A stretch of DNA of 64,000 nt, taken from assembly GCF_014641855.1 (NCBI RefSeq), contig NZ_BMII01000014.1:62001-126000 (forward strand), in the 5' to 3' direction. Below the pieces are notes generated by a model. It searched no databases and was not told the DNA's origin. It worked only from the letters and a program-made list of their open reading frames with translations. Below are positions 28,226 to 37,348 of this stretch, in pieces. Each line of letters opens with the position of its first letter. Position 1 is the stretch's first letter. The stretch is from Shewanella inventionis (GTDB lineage: Bacteria > Pseudomonadota > Gammaproteobacteria > Enterobacterales > Shewanellaceae). A program made the position numbers and the translations under genes.

Positions 28226-29089
28226 TTATTTAGCCGCTATTTTGGTGAACTTAAGCGTCATACGATCGCTTTCACCAATATCAAGATACTTTTGCTTGTC
28301 TTGCTCACCCATTGCAAGTCGTGGTGGCAGTGTCCACACGCCTTTTGGATAATCTTTGGTGTCTTTTGGATTGGCGTTAATTTCTGATGTTGCGGCTAAT
28401 TTAAAACCGTATTTTTTGGCTAATTCGACCATTTGATTTTGATCCATATAACCGCTTTCTGCAGCCATACCAATATTAGCCCTATGTTCAACCACACCAA
28501 GTGAACCACCTACTTTTAGAACATCATAAGCAGCTTTAAACACCCCTTCTAGCTCGCCTTTCATTGCCCAATTATGCAAATTACGGAATGTCAGCACGTG
28601 ATCAGCGGAGTTATCTTTGCCTAAAGAAAACTTAGCCGGTGGATCTAGGGTCACAAATTGCACATTACCCACACTGGCTTTGTTATCACTTGCCCACTTT
28701 TCAAATTTTAATCCCGCTGACTGATAATAAGCACTTTGCTTTGTATCTGTGGCAGGTTTTGTTTCAAAATTGGCAGCAATATATTGACCTTTCTCTGCCA
28801 GATATGGCGCGATAATTTCTGCATACCAACCACCACCAGGCCATAGCTCAATCACAGTTTGATCAGGTTTAACATCAAAAAAAGCTAAGGTTTCTGCTGG
28901 GTGGCGGTATTGATCACGCAATTTATTTTCAGGTGTTCTGAATTCACTGGCCACGACTTTCGCTAACGCAGCATTCACTTGCGGCATAGCTACTTGCTTT
29001 GTCGGTGCTACATCGGCTGCAAATACACTTGTGGTTAATCCCAGGCTCGATAACCCCATTAATGCACCTAACATCATGTTACGTTTCAT
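28226..29089 (-). CDS. Exported methyltransferase-like protein
   Basis: 287 residues with a strong signal peptide (KRNMM start, cleavage near VFAADV at 23-28). After it comes a Rossmann-like class I methyltransferase domain: motif I VIELWPGGGWYAEIIAPYL, post-I IAANFET, and a VLTFRNLHNWAMKGEL motif-IV-like region, similar to predicted methyltransferases of COG4798. An exported SAM-dependent enzyme is unusual because SAM is cytoplasmic, so it may have lost catalysis or use another ligand. ATGA overlap with the upstream M50-like gene indicates translational coupling. Confidence 0.8.
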   Translation of the reverse strand: MKRNMMLGALMGLSSLGLTTSVFAADVAPTKQVAMPQVNAALAKVVASEFRTPENKLRDQYRHPAETLAFFDVKPDQTVIELWPGGGWYAEIIAPYLAEKGQYIAANFETKPATDTKQSAYYQSAGLKFEKWASDNKASVGNVQFVTLDPPAKFSLGKDNSADHVLTFRNLHNWAMKGELEGVFKAAYDVLKVGGSLGVVEHRANIGMAAESGYMDQNQMVELAKKYGFKLAATSEINANPKDTKDYPKGVWTLPPRLAMGEQDKQKYLDIGESDRMTLKFTKIAAK

Positions 29090-29760
29090 TTACTTACTCC
29101 TTTGTTGTAATCGACTTTTTGCCAACATAACCATAGCATTAACCCACTGAATAACAGCCAGGTCATCACCCATATCCATGCAGGTATCCAGGTCAGTTGC
29201 GCTAACATTACGGCATCGCCCTGACCACTTAGCCCAAATAATACCATTGGGCTTGCCATGGCATTCAAAACTATCATGAGTCCTAATATACGCAGTAAGG
29301 TGTTTAATGCACTACTGTTTTTTAATTTAAGTGGTAACAAAAAAAGTATTGCTAATACAAGCAAGATGGCAATCGTGAGAATATCGCGCGCCCAGAACAC
29401 CAACGAGGCCGCAACTGTTAATCCAAGTAAACTGAGGGTAAAGCGGATGATGCTTTTTTTCGTAGCGAGTAAAAATATTAAATACCCCCACACTGCAGCG
29501 CCAAAATAACCTGCGTAGGCAATTAACAAACTATTGCCACCTTGACTGAAACACAGGCCAGCACCATTAGGAAATAATTGAATATGGCTGACCATACCAC
29601 CCGTGACTAATGTTGCAATACCATGAGATAACTCATGGAAGTAACTTTCGAGCCATTTAAACGGAATGGAGATGTAAGGAAAACGAGTCAGTAAAAAAGC
29701 CACCAGCAGTTCAAGCATAAATCGACTACGGCTTGGCGTTGCAGATACCGCATTAGGCAT
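29086..29760 (-). CDS. M50-like membrane metallopeptidase
   Basis: 224 residues, six or so membrane helices. HELSH around residues 42-46 is an HExxH zinc motif at the start of a membrane segment, followed by the conserved GGMVSHIQLFPNGAG and AYAGYFGAAVWG (the second helix with G-x-x-G). Similar small proteins are annotated as M50 (site-2-protease-like). The start overlaps the stop of the upstream small gene by 8 nt and the end overlaps the methyltransferase-like start by 4 nt. Substrate unknown. Confidence 0.78.
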   Translation of the reverse strand: MPNAVSATPSRSRFMLELLVAFLLTRFPYISIPFKWLESYFHELSHGIATLVTGGMVSHIQLFPNGAGLCFSQGGNSLLIAYAGYFGAAVWGYLIFLLATKKSIIRFTLSLLGLTVAASLVFWARDILTIAILLVLAILFLLPLKLKNSSALNTLLRILGLMIVLNAMASPMVLFGLSGQGDAVMLAQLTWIPAWIWVMTWLLFSGLMLWLCWQKVDYNKGVSK

Positions 29761-30082
29761 ATAAGTCGATACCGACCATTTGTTGAATTTCTTCTCGTTT
29801 AGCAGAGTGTTGGGTCGTTAAATACTGCGCGATAGCACCACGTTGGCTTGTCGTTTCACGATCATATTCTACGCGAGCTTGTTGTTTAGCTGATAACGTC
29901 ACATCATCAACGATTGCCAAGGTATTGCTGTTTTCGGTTTGTTGTTCAGCAACAGCAACACCCGGATTGACAATAATAGGATCGCGAGCTGGCGCAATGG
30001 GCCTATTTCCAGCAACAGCTTGGCTCAGGCTCACCGAGCCTGATTGATTATTTGCCAAAGATAATGCTGAATTAATCGTCAT
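29753..30082 (-). CDS. Conserved small hypothetical protein
   Basis: 109 residues, hydrophilic and Gln/Ala/Ser-rich, no signal peptide and no domain I recognise. The N-terminal half looks disordered (NNQSGSVSLSQAVAGNRP). The C-terminal half looks helical (TLSAKQQARVEYDRETTSQR onwards). It ends inside the start of the M50-like gene and lies 69 nt downstream of tsaB on the same strand, so probably co-transcribed with both. Confidence 0.65.
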   Translation of the reverse strand: MTINSALSLANNQSGSVSLSQAVAGNRPIAPARDPIIVNPGVAVAEQQTENSNTLAIVDDVTLSAKQQARVEYDRETTSQRGAIAQYLTTQHSAKREEIQQMVGIDLYA

Positions 30083-30151
30083 ATGCGTAACTGGCTATCT
30101 CAATATAATGTGAAGTGTTGATTAAATAATATGCCAATTTATCCACATTGG

Positions 30152-30853
30152 CTATTCTCGACCAGGAAGTTTTTGCCAGGTCACGGTATCACGTAGGTAA
30201 ACTGGCGCCAATTCATCGACACTAGTATGTAGCCCATTTTGGTAACCATGCTGTGCAAGCAATAACATGTATTTTGCATCAGGATAAGTAGCCATGTCAC
30301 ACACCGTCATGTGAGATGATAATGTCAACAACTGCGGATATGCTTCAAAGCCTGTACCACATGCTTGAATTTGTTGAGCACTATCAAGTAGTAATTCAAC
30401 CGAACCTGGCACACTTACATGCTCTTGACCGACTAACGTTGCAATGCCATCTTTGGCAACAAATTGCCCCCAGTAAACTTCATTCATGCGGGCATCGATA
30501 CAACATAGCACTTGAGTTGCCCCTGTTTCAGTAATAACAGCTTGCGCCATTGCAGCAAGCGTTGAGATACCAATAACGGGCAAATCAAGACCAAGCGCTA
30601 AACCCTGCGTCATGCTGGTACAAATACGTATACCGGTAAAACTGCCAGGACCACGGCCATATGCAATTAAATCAACATCGGCTAATGTCACTTGGGCTTG
30701 TGCTAATACTTCATCAACCATAGGTAATAGGCGCTGGCTGTGTTCGCGAGGCGCATCAGCAATTTGGGCAAAAACCTTGCCATTGACAGTAAGCGCAGCA
30801 GAGCAGGTTTCGGTGCAGGTATCAAGAGCAAGGACGGTTAACAGCTGTGACAT
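30152..30853 (-). CDS. tsaB: tRNA threonylcarbamoyladenosine biosynthesis protein TsaB
   Basis: 233 residues, ASKHA-fold partner of TsaD/TsaE in making t6A37 on ANN-decoding tRNAs. N-terminal ALDTCTETCSAAL and REHSQRLLPMVDEVL, then DLIAYGRGPGSFTGIRI are the family signatures. ATG at 30853 is used; the frame to 30883 adds hydrophobic residues absent from homologues. It follows yoaA by 72 nt on the same strand, the same neighbourhood as in E. coli. Confidence 0.94.
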   Translation of the reverse strand: MSQLLTVLALDTCTETCSAALTVNGKVFAQIADAPREHSQRLLPMVDEVLAQAQVTLADVDLIAYGRGPGSFTGIRICTSMTQGLALGLDLPVIGISTLAAMAQAVITETGATQVLCCIDARMNEVYWGQFVAKDGIATLVGQEHVSVPGSVELLLDSAQQIQACGTGFEAYPQLLTLSSHMTVCDMATYPDAKYMLLLAQHGYQNGLHTSVDELAPVYLRDTVTWQKLPGRE

Positions 30854-30925
30854 TATGAAAAAGTACCCAGTAAAAAACATCAAATAAGCCCAGCATGATA
30901 ACTGATGCGTTAGGTTTTAAAAAGC

Positions 30926-32884
30926 TTAAGGGATATGTTTTAAAAATTGCAGCGCTTTGTCTAAATCACGTGTGCGTTGCATTGGCGGCAGTGAATTAAT
31001 AAAAGCTTGGCCATAAGTGCGATTCACGATTCGATTGTCACATAAAATCAGCACGCCACGGTCTTTCTCATCGCGAATAAGCCGGCCAACACCTTGCTTT
31101 AAGCTAATCACCGCTTGTGGTAACGAAATCTGAGTAAAGGGATCTAACCCTTGTCGCTCGGCATTTGCGGCTCGGGCTTTATAAAGGGCATCATCAGGTG
31201 ACACAAACGGTAATTTATCGATGATCACACAACTTAATAATTTACCGCGCACATCAACCCCTTCCCAAAAACTACTGGTACCAAGCAATACCGCATTGCC
31301 AAGTTGCCTAAACTTATTGAGCAAACTTTGCTTACTCGCCTGCCCTTGTATCAATAACGGATAAGCTGTGCGACCGTGCAAGGACGACGCAACTTGCTCT
31401 AGCATCTGATGGCTGGTGAACAAAATAAATGTTCTCCCTTGCGCCGCATTAATGGCTTGTACACACACATCAACTAATTGCTTTACTGAATGCTGCGATT
31501 GCCCCACTTTACCTAAATGCCTTGGTACACAAAACATTGCTTGATTAGGGTAGTCGAACGGGCTATCTAATATCACTTGTTTAGCCGAGGTTAAGCCTAA
31601 CTCGGTGGCAAAGTGCGCTAAACTGCGATTGACCTGTAAGGTGGCTGACGTAAATATCCAGCGAGTATTGACATCAAATAATTGCTGACATTGTTTAGCC
31701 ACATTGATTGGGCTAAGCCTTAACATAATAAACCTTGCACCTAACTCAACACTGTAAGCCGCTTGCATGTCTTTACATTCAAAATAGTCTTGAAGTTTTT
31801 GGCTAAGTTCGTGTAGCTGCTCAAAGGCTAAATCAAGTTGATCATCTCGCCCAAGATGATGCACCATTATACCAGCCAAATCCGCTAATGCTTGTTGTAG
31901 CGTCCAGGACACTGTTGCTAAGTGTTTATTGGCAAGCACTTTGCGCCAATCAGTTACCTGATGTTCAAACATCACATTATGCCATTCACTTAAGGCAATT
32001 AAGCCTCGCTGCGCCAATTGTTCTATTTGAATACTGTCGCGGATCACTTCTCGATGAAGTTTGATGATCCCGTTGAGTAAGGTGTCAATTTCGCGGCTTG
32101 AAATATGGCTGCCAAAGTAATTAATGCAAATATCGGGTACTAAATGGGCTTCATCAAAAATAACCACATCGGGATCGGGGAGTAACTCGGCAAATCCGGT
32201 ATCTTTAAGTAATCTGTCGGCAAAAAACAAATGATGATTTACCACCACAAGTTTAGCATCCATGGCACGTAATCGTGCTTTACGAGTAAAACAGACATCG
32301 TAGTACTGGCACTTTTTACCTGTACAAGTTTCTTTAGTGCTGACCACACTCGGTAATACATCAGAATGCTCAGCAACCGAGGTTAAATTGCCGATATCAC
32401 CGTCTTTGCTTAAATTTGCCCATTGATTAACTTTTAGTAAATCGTCAATGTAACTTTCACTAAAATGCGCAGCATTTTGCATTTGTTTTTCAAGACGTAA
32501 TTGGCACAAATAATTATTACGCCCTTTCAGTAATGCAATGGGCACGTGCATATCTAACATCGAAAGCAATGCAGGTAAGTCTTTTAAAAACAACTGCTCT
32601 TGTAAATTTTTACTGCCCGTACTAATGACCACTTGCTTGCCACTGAGTAACGCTGGTAGCAAATACGCAAAAGTTTTTCCCACCCCCGTACCAGCCTCAA
32701 TTAGCAGATTATGTTTTTGACTAATTGACTCACTCACCGCCATAGCCATATCGGTTTGGCTTTGTCGATTATGATAATTGTGCACGTTTTTGGCTAACGC
32801 ACCATGCTCGCCAAAATGGTGAATAACGCTTTGAGTGAGTCTTGAGCTCAAAATACCCTCATTTGATATTATGTCTACAGGCAA
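30926..32884 (-). CDS. yoaA: DinG-family ATP-dependent helicase YoaA
   Basis: 652 residues, XPD/DinG-like superfamily 2 helicase. Walker A AGTGVGKT at about 64-71, four Cys of an Fe-S cluster (NYLCQLRLE; ETCTGKKCQYYDVCF), DEAH box FDEAHLVPD, and helicase motif VI QGVGRLIRDEKDRG. YoaA partners with the HolC clamp-loader subunit in E. coli and aids repair of stalled forks. The start is TTG at 32884 because no in-frame ATG precedes the conserved N-terminus. First gene of the tsaB cluster, divergent from the Kef-type antiporter. Confidence 0.93.
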   Translation of the reverse strand: MPVDIISNEGILSSRLTQSVIHHFGEHGALAKNVHNYHNRQSQTDMAMAVSESISQKHNLLIEAGTGVGKTFAYLLPALLSGKQVVISTGSKNLQEQLFLKDLPALLSMLDMHVPIALLKGRNNYLCQLRLEKQMQNAAHFSESYIDDLLKVNQWANLSKDGDIGNLTSVAEHSDVLPSVVSTKETCTGKKCQYYDVCFTRKARLRAMDAKLVVVNHHLFFADRLLKDTGFAELLPDPDVVIFDEAHLVPDICINYFGSHISSREIDTLLNGIIKLHREVIRDSIQIEQLAQRGLIALSEWHNVMFEHQVTDWRKVLANKHLATVSWTLQQALADLAGIMVHHLGRDDQLDLAFEQLHELSQKLQDYFECKDMQAAYSVELGARFIMLRLSPINVAKQCQQLFDVNTRWIFTSATLQVNRSLAHFATELGLTSAKQVILDSPFDYPNQAMFCVPRHLGKVGQSQHSVKQLVDVCVQAINAAQGRTFILFTSHQMLEQVASSLHGRTAYPLLIQGQASKQSLLNKFRQLGNAVLLGTSSFWEGVDVRGKLLSCVIIDKLPFVSPDDALYKARAANAERQGLDPFTQISLPQAVISLKQGVGRLIRDEKDRGVLILCDNRIVNRTYGQAFINSLPPMQRTRDLDKALQFLKHIP

Positions 32885-33076
32885 AGATTGCTCGTATTAT
32901 GCTGATAACAACAACATCTTCCAATCATTTATCGTAATTACACTCACTATGTCGCGAGTTTATTTCATCATATCGCTACACTATTTTAACAATACCCGCT
33001 TGACCGAACGTCGGCTCTATAGAATAGTTAGCGTCCTTGTAGACATTTAATAAAACAGCATTTCCTTTAAGGCAAT

Positions 33077-34339
33077 ATGAATACAATAGAGCTTGTTTTT
33101 GCTTTTTCATTGCAACTGTTAATCATCATTATTGCATCTCAAATAATGGGGTATTTAGCAAAATTTATAGGCCAACCTAAAGTGGTTGGAGAAATGATTG
33201 CAGGCGTAATGTTAGGCCCTTCTCTTTTAGGATTCATCTGGCCAGACTGGCAACAAGGCATATTTATTGAACAAACCCAATCTTGGCTTTACTTTGGCGC
33301 ACAATTAGGTGTTGGCCTGTACATGTTTTTGGTTGGATTGGAATTCAATACCGACTTATTTAAAAAGCAGGCAAAATCAGCGCTGGCAGTATCATTAGCC
33401 GGCATGTTAGCTCCTTTTTGTGTTGCCATCTTGCTATGTATTTGGCTGGTAGATGTCCCTGGACTGTTCACCGAAAATATCAGTTTTACCCAAGCCGCAT
33501 TATTTATGGGAGCTGCAATTGCAATTACTGCTTTTCCGATGCTGGCAAGAATCGTTTATGAACGTGGATTAGCAGGCACATCTTTAGGTACATTAGCCTT
33601 AGCCGCTGGCGCCATAGACGACGCTGCTGCATGGTTTATTCTGGCTATTGTTCTGGGCAGTTATGGCGGAGGTGCTTTGTTAGCATTAAAAGCCTTATGC
33701 GGTGGCGCTTTTTATGCTTATATTATGCTCACAAAAGCAACCACTTGGCTTCAACCGCTTGCGAATAAAGTGCAAAATACCGGTCAATTGGGCTTTGTTC
33801 CATTTATCGCGGTGTTAGGTTTATTCGCCTTATCAGCTTACGCGATGGAATGGGTTGGGTTGCATGCCGTTTTTGGCGGTTTTTTACTGGGCGTTGCTAT
33901 GCCTAGAGGTAAACTGACTGACATACTTACCGCTAGACTACACACAATTACGTTAATGATTTTATTACCAATGTTTTTTACATATTCTGGTTTAAAAACT
34001 GAGTTAACCTTATTAGCTTCATGGCAATTACTCAGTATTACCGCAATAATTTTAGTGGCATCCATATTGGCCAAAGGCATTGCATGTTGGGCTGCTGCAC
34101 GCTTAAGTGGTGCCGACAACCCAACCGCGATGGCCATTGGTGCCTTAATGAATGCCAGAGGATTAATGGAGCTCATTATTATCAATATTGCACTACAACA
34201 CGGCATTATTGAGCAAGGATTATTTTCAATTATGGTAGTGATGGCAATTGTTACAACACTGATGGCCACACCGTTATTTGCACTAGTGTACGCAAGAAAA
34301 CAGGCTAAGATAAACAATATCATTGCAGAAGGTAATTAA
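33077..34339 (+). CDS. CPA2 family cation:proton antiporter (Kef-type)
   Basis: 420 residues, about 12 membrane helices of the Na_H_Exchanger fold (PF00999), Kef/CPA2 branch: GQPKVVGEMIAGVMLGPSLLG, MFLVGLEFNTDLFKKQ, and FMGAAIAITAFPMLARI with the cation-site Asp in AAGAIDDAAAWFILA. No RCK/KTN nucleotide-binding domain follows, unlike KefB/KefC, so it would be a membrane-only antiporter. Ion specificity unknown. Its stop shares one base with the start of the next gene, a tight three-gene unit. Confidence 0.85.
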   Translation: MNTIELVFAFSLQLLIIIIASQIMGYLAKFIGQPKVVGEMIAGVMLGPSLLGFIWPDWQQGIFIEQTQSWLYFGAQLGVGLYMFLVGLEFNTDLFKKQAKSALAVSLAGMLAPFCVAILLCIWLVDVPGLFTENISFTQAALFMGAAIAITAFPMLARIVYERGLAGTSLGTLALAAGAIDDAAAWFILAIVLGSYGGGALLALKALCGGAFYAYIMLTKATTWLQPLANKVQNTGQLGFVPFIAVLGLFALSAYAMEWVGLHAVFGGFLLGVAMPRGKLTDILTARLHTITLMILLPMFFTYSGLKTELTLLASWQLLSITAIILVASILAKGIACWAAARLSGADNPTAMAIGALMNARGLMELIIINIALQHGIIEQGLFSIMVVMAIVTTLMATPLFALVYARKQAKINNIIAEGN

Positions 34340-34809
34340 TGAGATTAACAATACTCTGGCTGGTATTATTACTTCCAATCCCCTCTTGGGCTAAGCCTTG
34401 TGAAAAGATCTCAGACCTAGGCGCTTTAATAGGCACCTGGCAAAATGTGCAGCAAAAACGCATTATTCAAGAACAATGGCACCAAGTGAGTGACAACACC
34501 TTTGAAGGTAGTGGTGAAACCTACACAGACCAATGGCAGCACAACGAGTCATTACGCTTATTAAGCATGCCTGAAGGCATTTTTTATTTGGCAAAGGTTG
34601 CGCATAATCCATTACCCATCGCGTTTAAATTAACGCATTGTGACGGTAAAAGTGTGGTATTTGAAAACCTCGAACACGACTTTCCAAACAAAATTGAATA
34701 TATATTTATTGATAAGCAGCATTTAACTGTTGCTGTTAGTGGCCAAAACAATAAAGGCTTTACCATTGAGTTTACTCGGCTGACCAAACCTAACAAAAAG
34801 GCTCATTAA
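34339..34809 (+). CDS. Exported DUF6265-like protein
   Basis: 156 residues with a cleavable signal peptide (about 1-18, SWAK). The mature part is a small beta-rich domain beginning LGALIGTWQNVQQKRIIQEQW, with FENLEHDFPNKIEY near residue 115, features of the DUF6265 family. No catalytic motif is evident. Translationally coupled: its first base is the last base of the antiporter stop, and its stop abuts the next start the same way. Confidence 0.7.
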   Translation: MRLTILWLVLLLPIPSWAKPCEKISDLGALIGTWQNVQQKRIIQEQWHQVSDNTFEGSGETYTDQWQHNESLRLLSMPEGIFYLAKVAHNPLPIAFKLTHCDGKSVVFENLEHDFPNKIEYIFIDKQHLTVAVSGQNNKGFTIEFTRLTKPNKKAH

Positions 34810-35366
34810 TGCAACGTAGACAATTTTTAAAAGTGGGTATGCTAACTTCTGTTGTTGGTATTAGCGCAGCGAGTGCGCTTTGGTTAAGCCAAGGTGGTGA
34901 TGCTAAATCGCTAACGCTCGAAGCATTATTGTCTAAACTAGAAATGCTTGGCGCATTGCCAACTGAAGTGCTAACAAAAATGAGTTTAGGCCAATGGAAT
35001 AGCGCTCAAGTATTTACTCATTGCGCCCAAAGTGTCGAATTTTCAATGAGTGGGTTTCCTCAGCATAAATCAGCTGTTTTCAAACGCACAATTGGCACCA
35101 TTGCGTTTTCAGCCTTTGCCATAAAAGGGGCAATGACGCATAACCTTGCTGAGGCCATTCCAGCTGCTCCCGAACTGGACCCCAGTATAGACGCTCATCA
35201 AGCATTGGCTCGGTTGATAAATTCGCTGCAAGAATTTAAACAATATCAAGGTAAACTCGCCCCGCATTTTGCCTACGGGAAACTCAATAAGCAAGATTAC
35301 GAGTTAGCACACGTACTGCACTTTTATAACCATCTGGACAACTTCAAATCATTCAGCATTAGCTAG
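34809..35366 (+). CDS. DUF1569 (DinB-like) protein with Tat-type signal
   Basis: 185 residues. The N-terminus QRRQFLKVG followed by a hydrophobic stretch is a twin-arginine-type export signal. The rest resembles DUF1569 of the DinB-like four-helix superfamily: FTHCAQSVEFSMSGFP, a mid region with AEAIPAAPELDPSID, and LAPHFAYGKLNKQDYELAHVLHFYNHLD, whose His residues would line the metal site seen in DinB-like proteins. Function unknown. Its 3' end overlaps the convergent gene by 8 bp. Confidence 0.72.
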   Translation: MQRRQFLKVGMLTSVVGISAASALWLSQGGDAKSLTLEALLSKLEMLGALPTEVLTKMSLGQWNSAQVFTHCAQSVEFSMSGFPQHKSAVFKRTIGTIAFSAFAIKGAMTHNLAEAIPAAPELDPSIDAHQALARLINSLQEFKQYQGKLAPHFAYGKLNKQDYELAHVLHFYNHLDNFKSFSIS

Positions 35367-35736
35367 CCCCGTTGCCTGCCCTACAAGATTTGAGAGTCGC
35401 TAAGCGTAATGCCCAATTTCCCTGGTGTTGCTGTTTACAAGCAGCTTCAGTATCAAACTGCACATGCTGAGTCATATTGTTAAGGACAATGCCATCTTTA
35501 GCTAAAGTGTGTTTAATCAGATTTATGAGCTCAAGCTTAGCCCCATTATGACTAAATTGAGCTAGCTGGAATTCGGTTTCAAACACGCACACAATCAGTA
35601 AACTTTTAGGAAACGCACCATAATCTGCGGTATGAGTGATCCACTCAAAGCCCGGATAAAGCTCAAGAGCATGTTCGCACACATTCGTTAACACCAGTCT
35701 CAGTTGATTATCTATTTTTTTATCACTTTTACGCAT
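35359..35736 (-). CDS. Conserved hypothetical protein
   Basis: About 125 residues. MRKSDKKIDNQLRLVLTNVC at the N-terminus and HVQFDTEAACKQQHQGNW near the C-terminus are characteristic of a small family conserved in Shewanella and vibrios, often annotated, without evidence, as Fis-family. I see no helix-turn-helix I would trust. ATG at 35736 is chosen because the upstream extension is hydrophobic and unlike homologues. Its 3' end overlaps the convergent DUF1569 gene. Confidence 0.7.
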   Translation of the reverse strand: MRKSDKKIDNQLRLVLTNVCEHALELYPGFEWITHTADYGAFPKSLLIVCVFETEFQLAQFSHNGAKLELINLIKHTLAKDGIVLNNMTQHVQFDTEAACKQQHQGNWALRLATLKSCRAGNGAS

Positions 35737-35868
35737 GATATAGCTCTCTAATACTCGATGATTATGCCTATACAAACTTCTACCCACATAAATAACAATG
35801 AATACGCTTGTAGCAATTAAGCTAACTGGCACAAATTATTGCAATTGCTTATGCATCATAATAACGTT

Positions 35869-35914
35869 ATACCGATCAGGATAAATAACTGATCATTCTT
35901 GTGCTGATTGGTAT
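35869..35914 (+). repeat. Internally deleted MITE-like repeat, copy 4 (46 bp)
   Basis: Both ends of the family, ATACCGATCAGGATAAATAA and TGCTGATTGGTAT, are joined directly through TGATCATTC; about 115 bp of interior are missing. The junction falls at the GATCA found near both ends of full copies. Confidence 0.8.
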
Positions 35915-35972
35915 TAAATGTCTTATATGCTATTAACAGCTTAAATGTGAATTGTGCTTAAGGAAAAGCAAA

Positions 35973-37316
35973 ATGAAATGGTTAATTGTGGTGTTCCTCA
36001 GTTGGTGCATTGGCTTTATAAGCTACCCACTTATTTGGCAAAATGATGCTGATAATCCCCAAGGCCAGCAACCACTCACCACTGATACCGCAATATTTCA
36101 GTCCAAAGGAATGACAGTCTCATCCAAGACAACTATGAGTACATCACCACAGGACGATAACACAGGCCATGATAGTGAAGCGATAAAAGCACCAATATTA
36201 CAAGATGCCACGCCATACATGTCAATATTTAAGATCATGCAACTCGCTGAACAAGATCCTTTAGAAGCCTTACTTATTGCTCAAGAAACTCAACACGAGG
36301 ACTTATACGGCTTTATCTTAGAAATAGCCGGCAAAAAACAAATTTCGAATGTTATTTCTTGGCTTGAACAACAAAAACAGACTGAACAATACGAATCGTT
36401 ACTCGACAGCTATTTGCGAGGCTTAGCTTCAGTTAATCCCCAGCAAGCGTTAAGCGAAGTTGACATACTCACCACCGAGCCAATGAAAAGCTCTGTCATT
36501 ATGTCGATTGTTGACTCATGGGCCAGTACAGATGCTATGGCAGCATTTCAGTGGCTAAAGCAACAACCCGAAACGCCCTCAACGCTTAAAATGTACTTAA
36601 ATACCATGTACTACTATATTGAGCAATCACCCACAGAAGCAGCAAGTCTCATATCATCACTCCCCCTAAATGAGTCTACTAATTATCTTATTACGTCCAT
36701 GGTATATCAATTAGTTGAAAAAAATATTCAAGAAGCCATTGACTGGCTAGACAGCATTGCAATCGATCAACGCGCAAATGGTGTTTTTATTATTTCCCGT
36801 AAAATGGCAGAAACCGATCCGGAAGCAGCTTTGGCCTTTTTAAACAACCAAAAACAAACGTACGAATTAAATCTCGATTATTACAACAGCGCCGTTGCAG
36901 AGATTGCCAGCGTAGATCCCGACATGATGTTGGATAGAATTGAAAATTACGACGCCAATGTGCAACGCGATATTATCATTAATGCCAGTTACGCCCTTGC
37001 AGACTATTCTGAATCCCAATTTTTACAAGTTGTTGCCATGCTCTCTGAAGACAATCAAGATATTGCCTATCGCCAAAGAGCAAGCCAATTAACTCAAACC
37101 GATCCGCAACAAGCCTTTAATATTGCTGAGCGGATCAGCGACACCAGCGTCCGTTTAGAATCCATTATTAGTACAGTTAATGTGTGGAGTGGTTTTGATA
37201 AAAAAAATGCCCTAATTGCCATTGAGAACTCAAACCAATTAACCGCCAGCCAAAAAGCGGATATCAGTAGTCAAATGCAACTTCAGCTCACTTCCTCCAA
37301 TATGATTTATCCATAA
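35973..37316 (+). CDS. Membrane-anchored helical-repeat protein (uncharacterised)
   Basis: 447 residues, not recognised. One N-terminal hydrophobic segment (about 3-20, uncleaved anchor or signal), then a Ser/Thr/Gln-rich linker to about residue 70, then a series of roughly 30-40-residue helical repeats recurring as VNPQQALSEV, STDAMAAFQWL, QSPTEAASLI, KNIQEAIDWL, TDPEAALAFL, VDPDMMLDRI and TDPQQAFNIA. This is an alpha-solenoid of the TPR/SEL1 kind, probably a periplasmic protein-binding scaffold. ATG at 35973 has AGGA 8 nt upstream. It lies between a repeat remnant and a small ORF, with no conserved neighbour. Confidence 0.7.
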   Translation: MKWLIVVFLSWCIGFISYPLIWQNDADNPQGQQPLTTDTAIFQSKGMTVSSKTTMSTSPQDDNTGHDSEAIKAPILQDATPYMSIFKIMQLAEQDPLEALLIAQETQHEDLYGFILEIAGKKQISNVISWLEQQKQTEQYESLLDSYLRGLASVNPQQALSEVDILTTEPMKSSVIMSIVDSWASTDAMAAFQWLKQQPETPSTLKMYLNTMYYYIEQSPTEAASLISSLPLNESTNYLITSMVYQLVEKNIQEAIDWLDSIAIDQRANGVFIISRKMAETDPEAALAFLNNQKQTYELNLDYYNSAVAEIASVDPDMMLDRIENYDANVQRDIIINASYALADYSESQFLQVVAMLSEDNQDIAYRQRASQLTQTDPQQAFNIAERISDTSVRLESIISTVNVWSGFDKKNALIAIENSNQLTASQKADISSQMQLQLTSSNMIYP

Positions 37317-37348
37317 CCCCAAAAGGAGACTAAATTAAGGTAAGCATC

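Noticed and set aside
33838-34323. A 161-codon minus-strand frame opposite the Kef-type antiporter
   Set aside because: Shadow frame created by the hydrophobic codon pattern of the antiporter.
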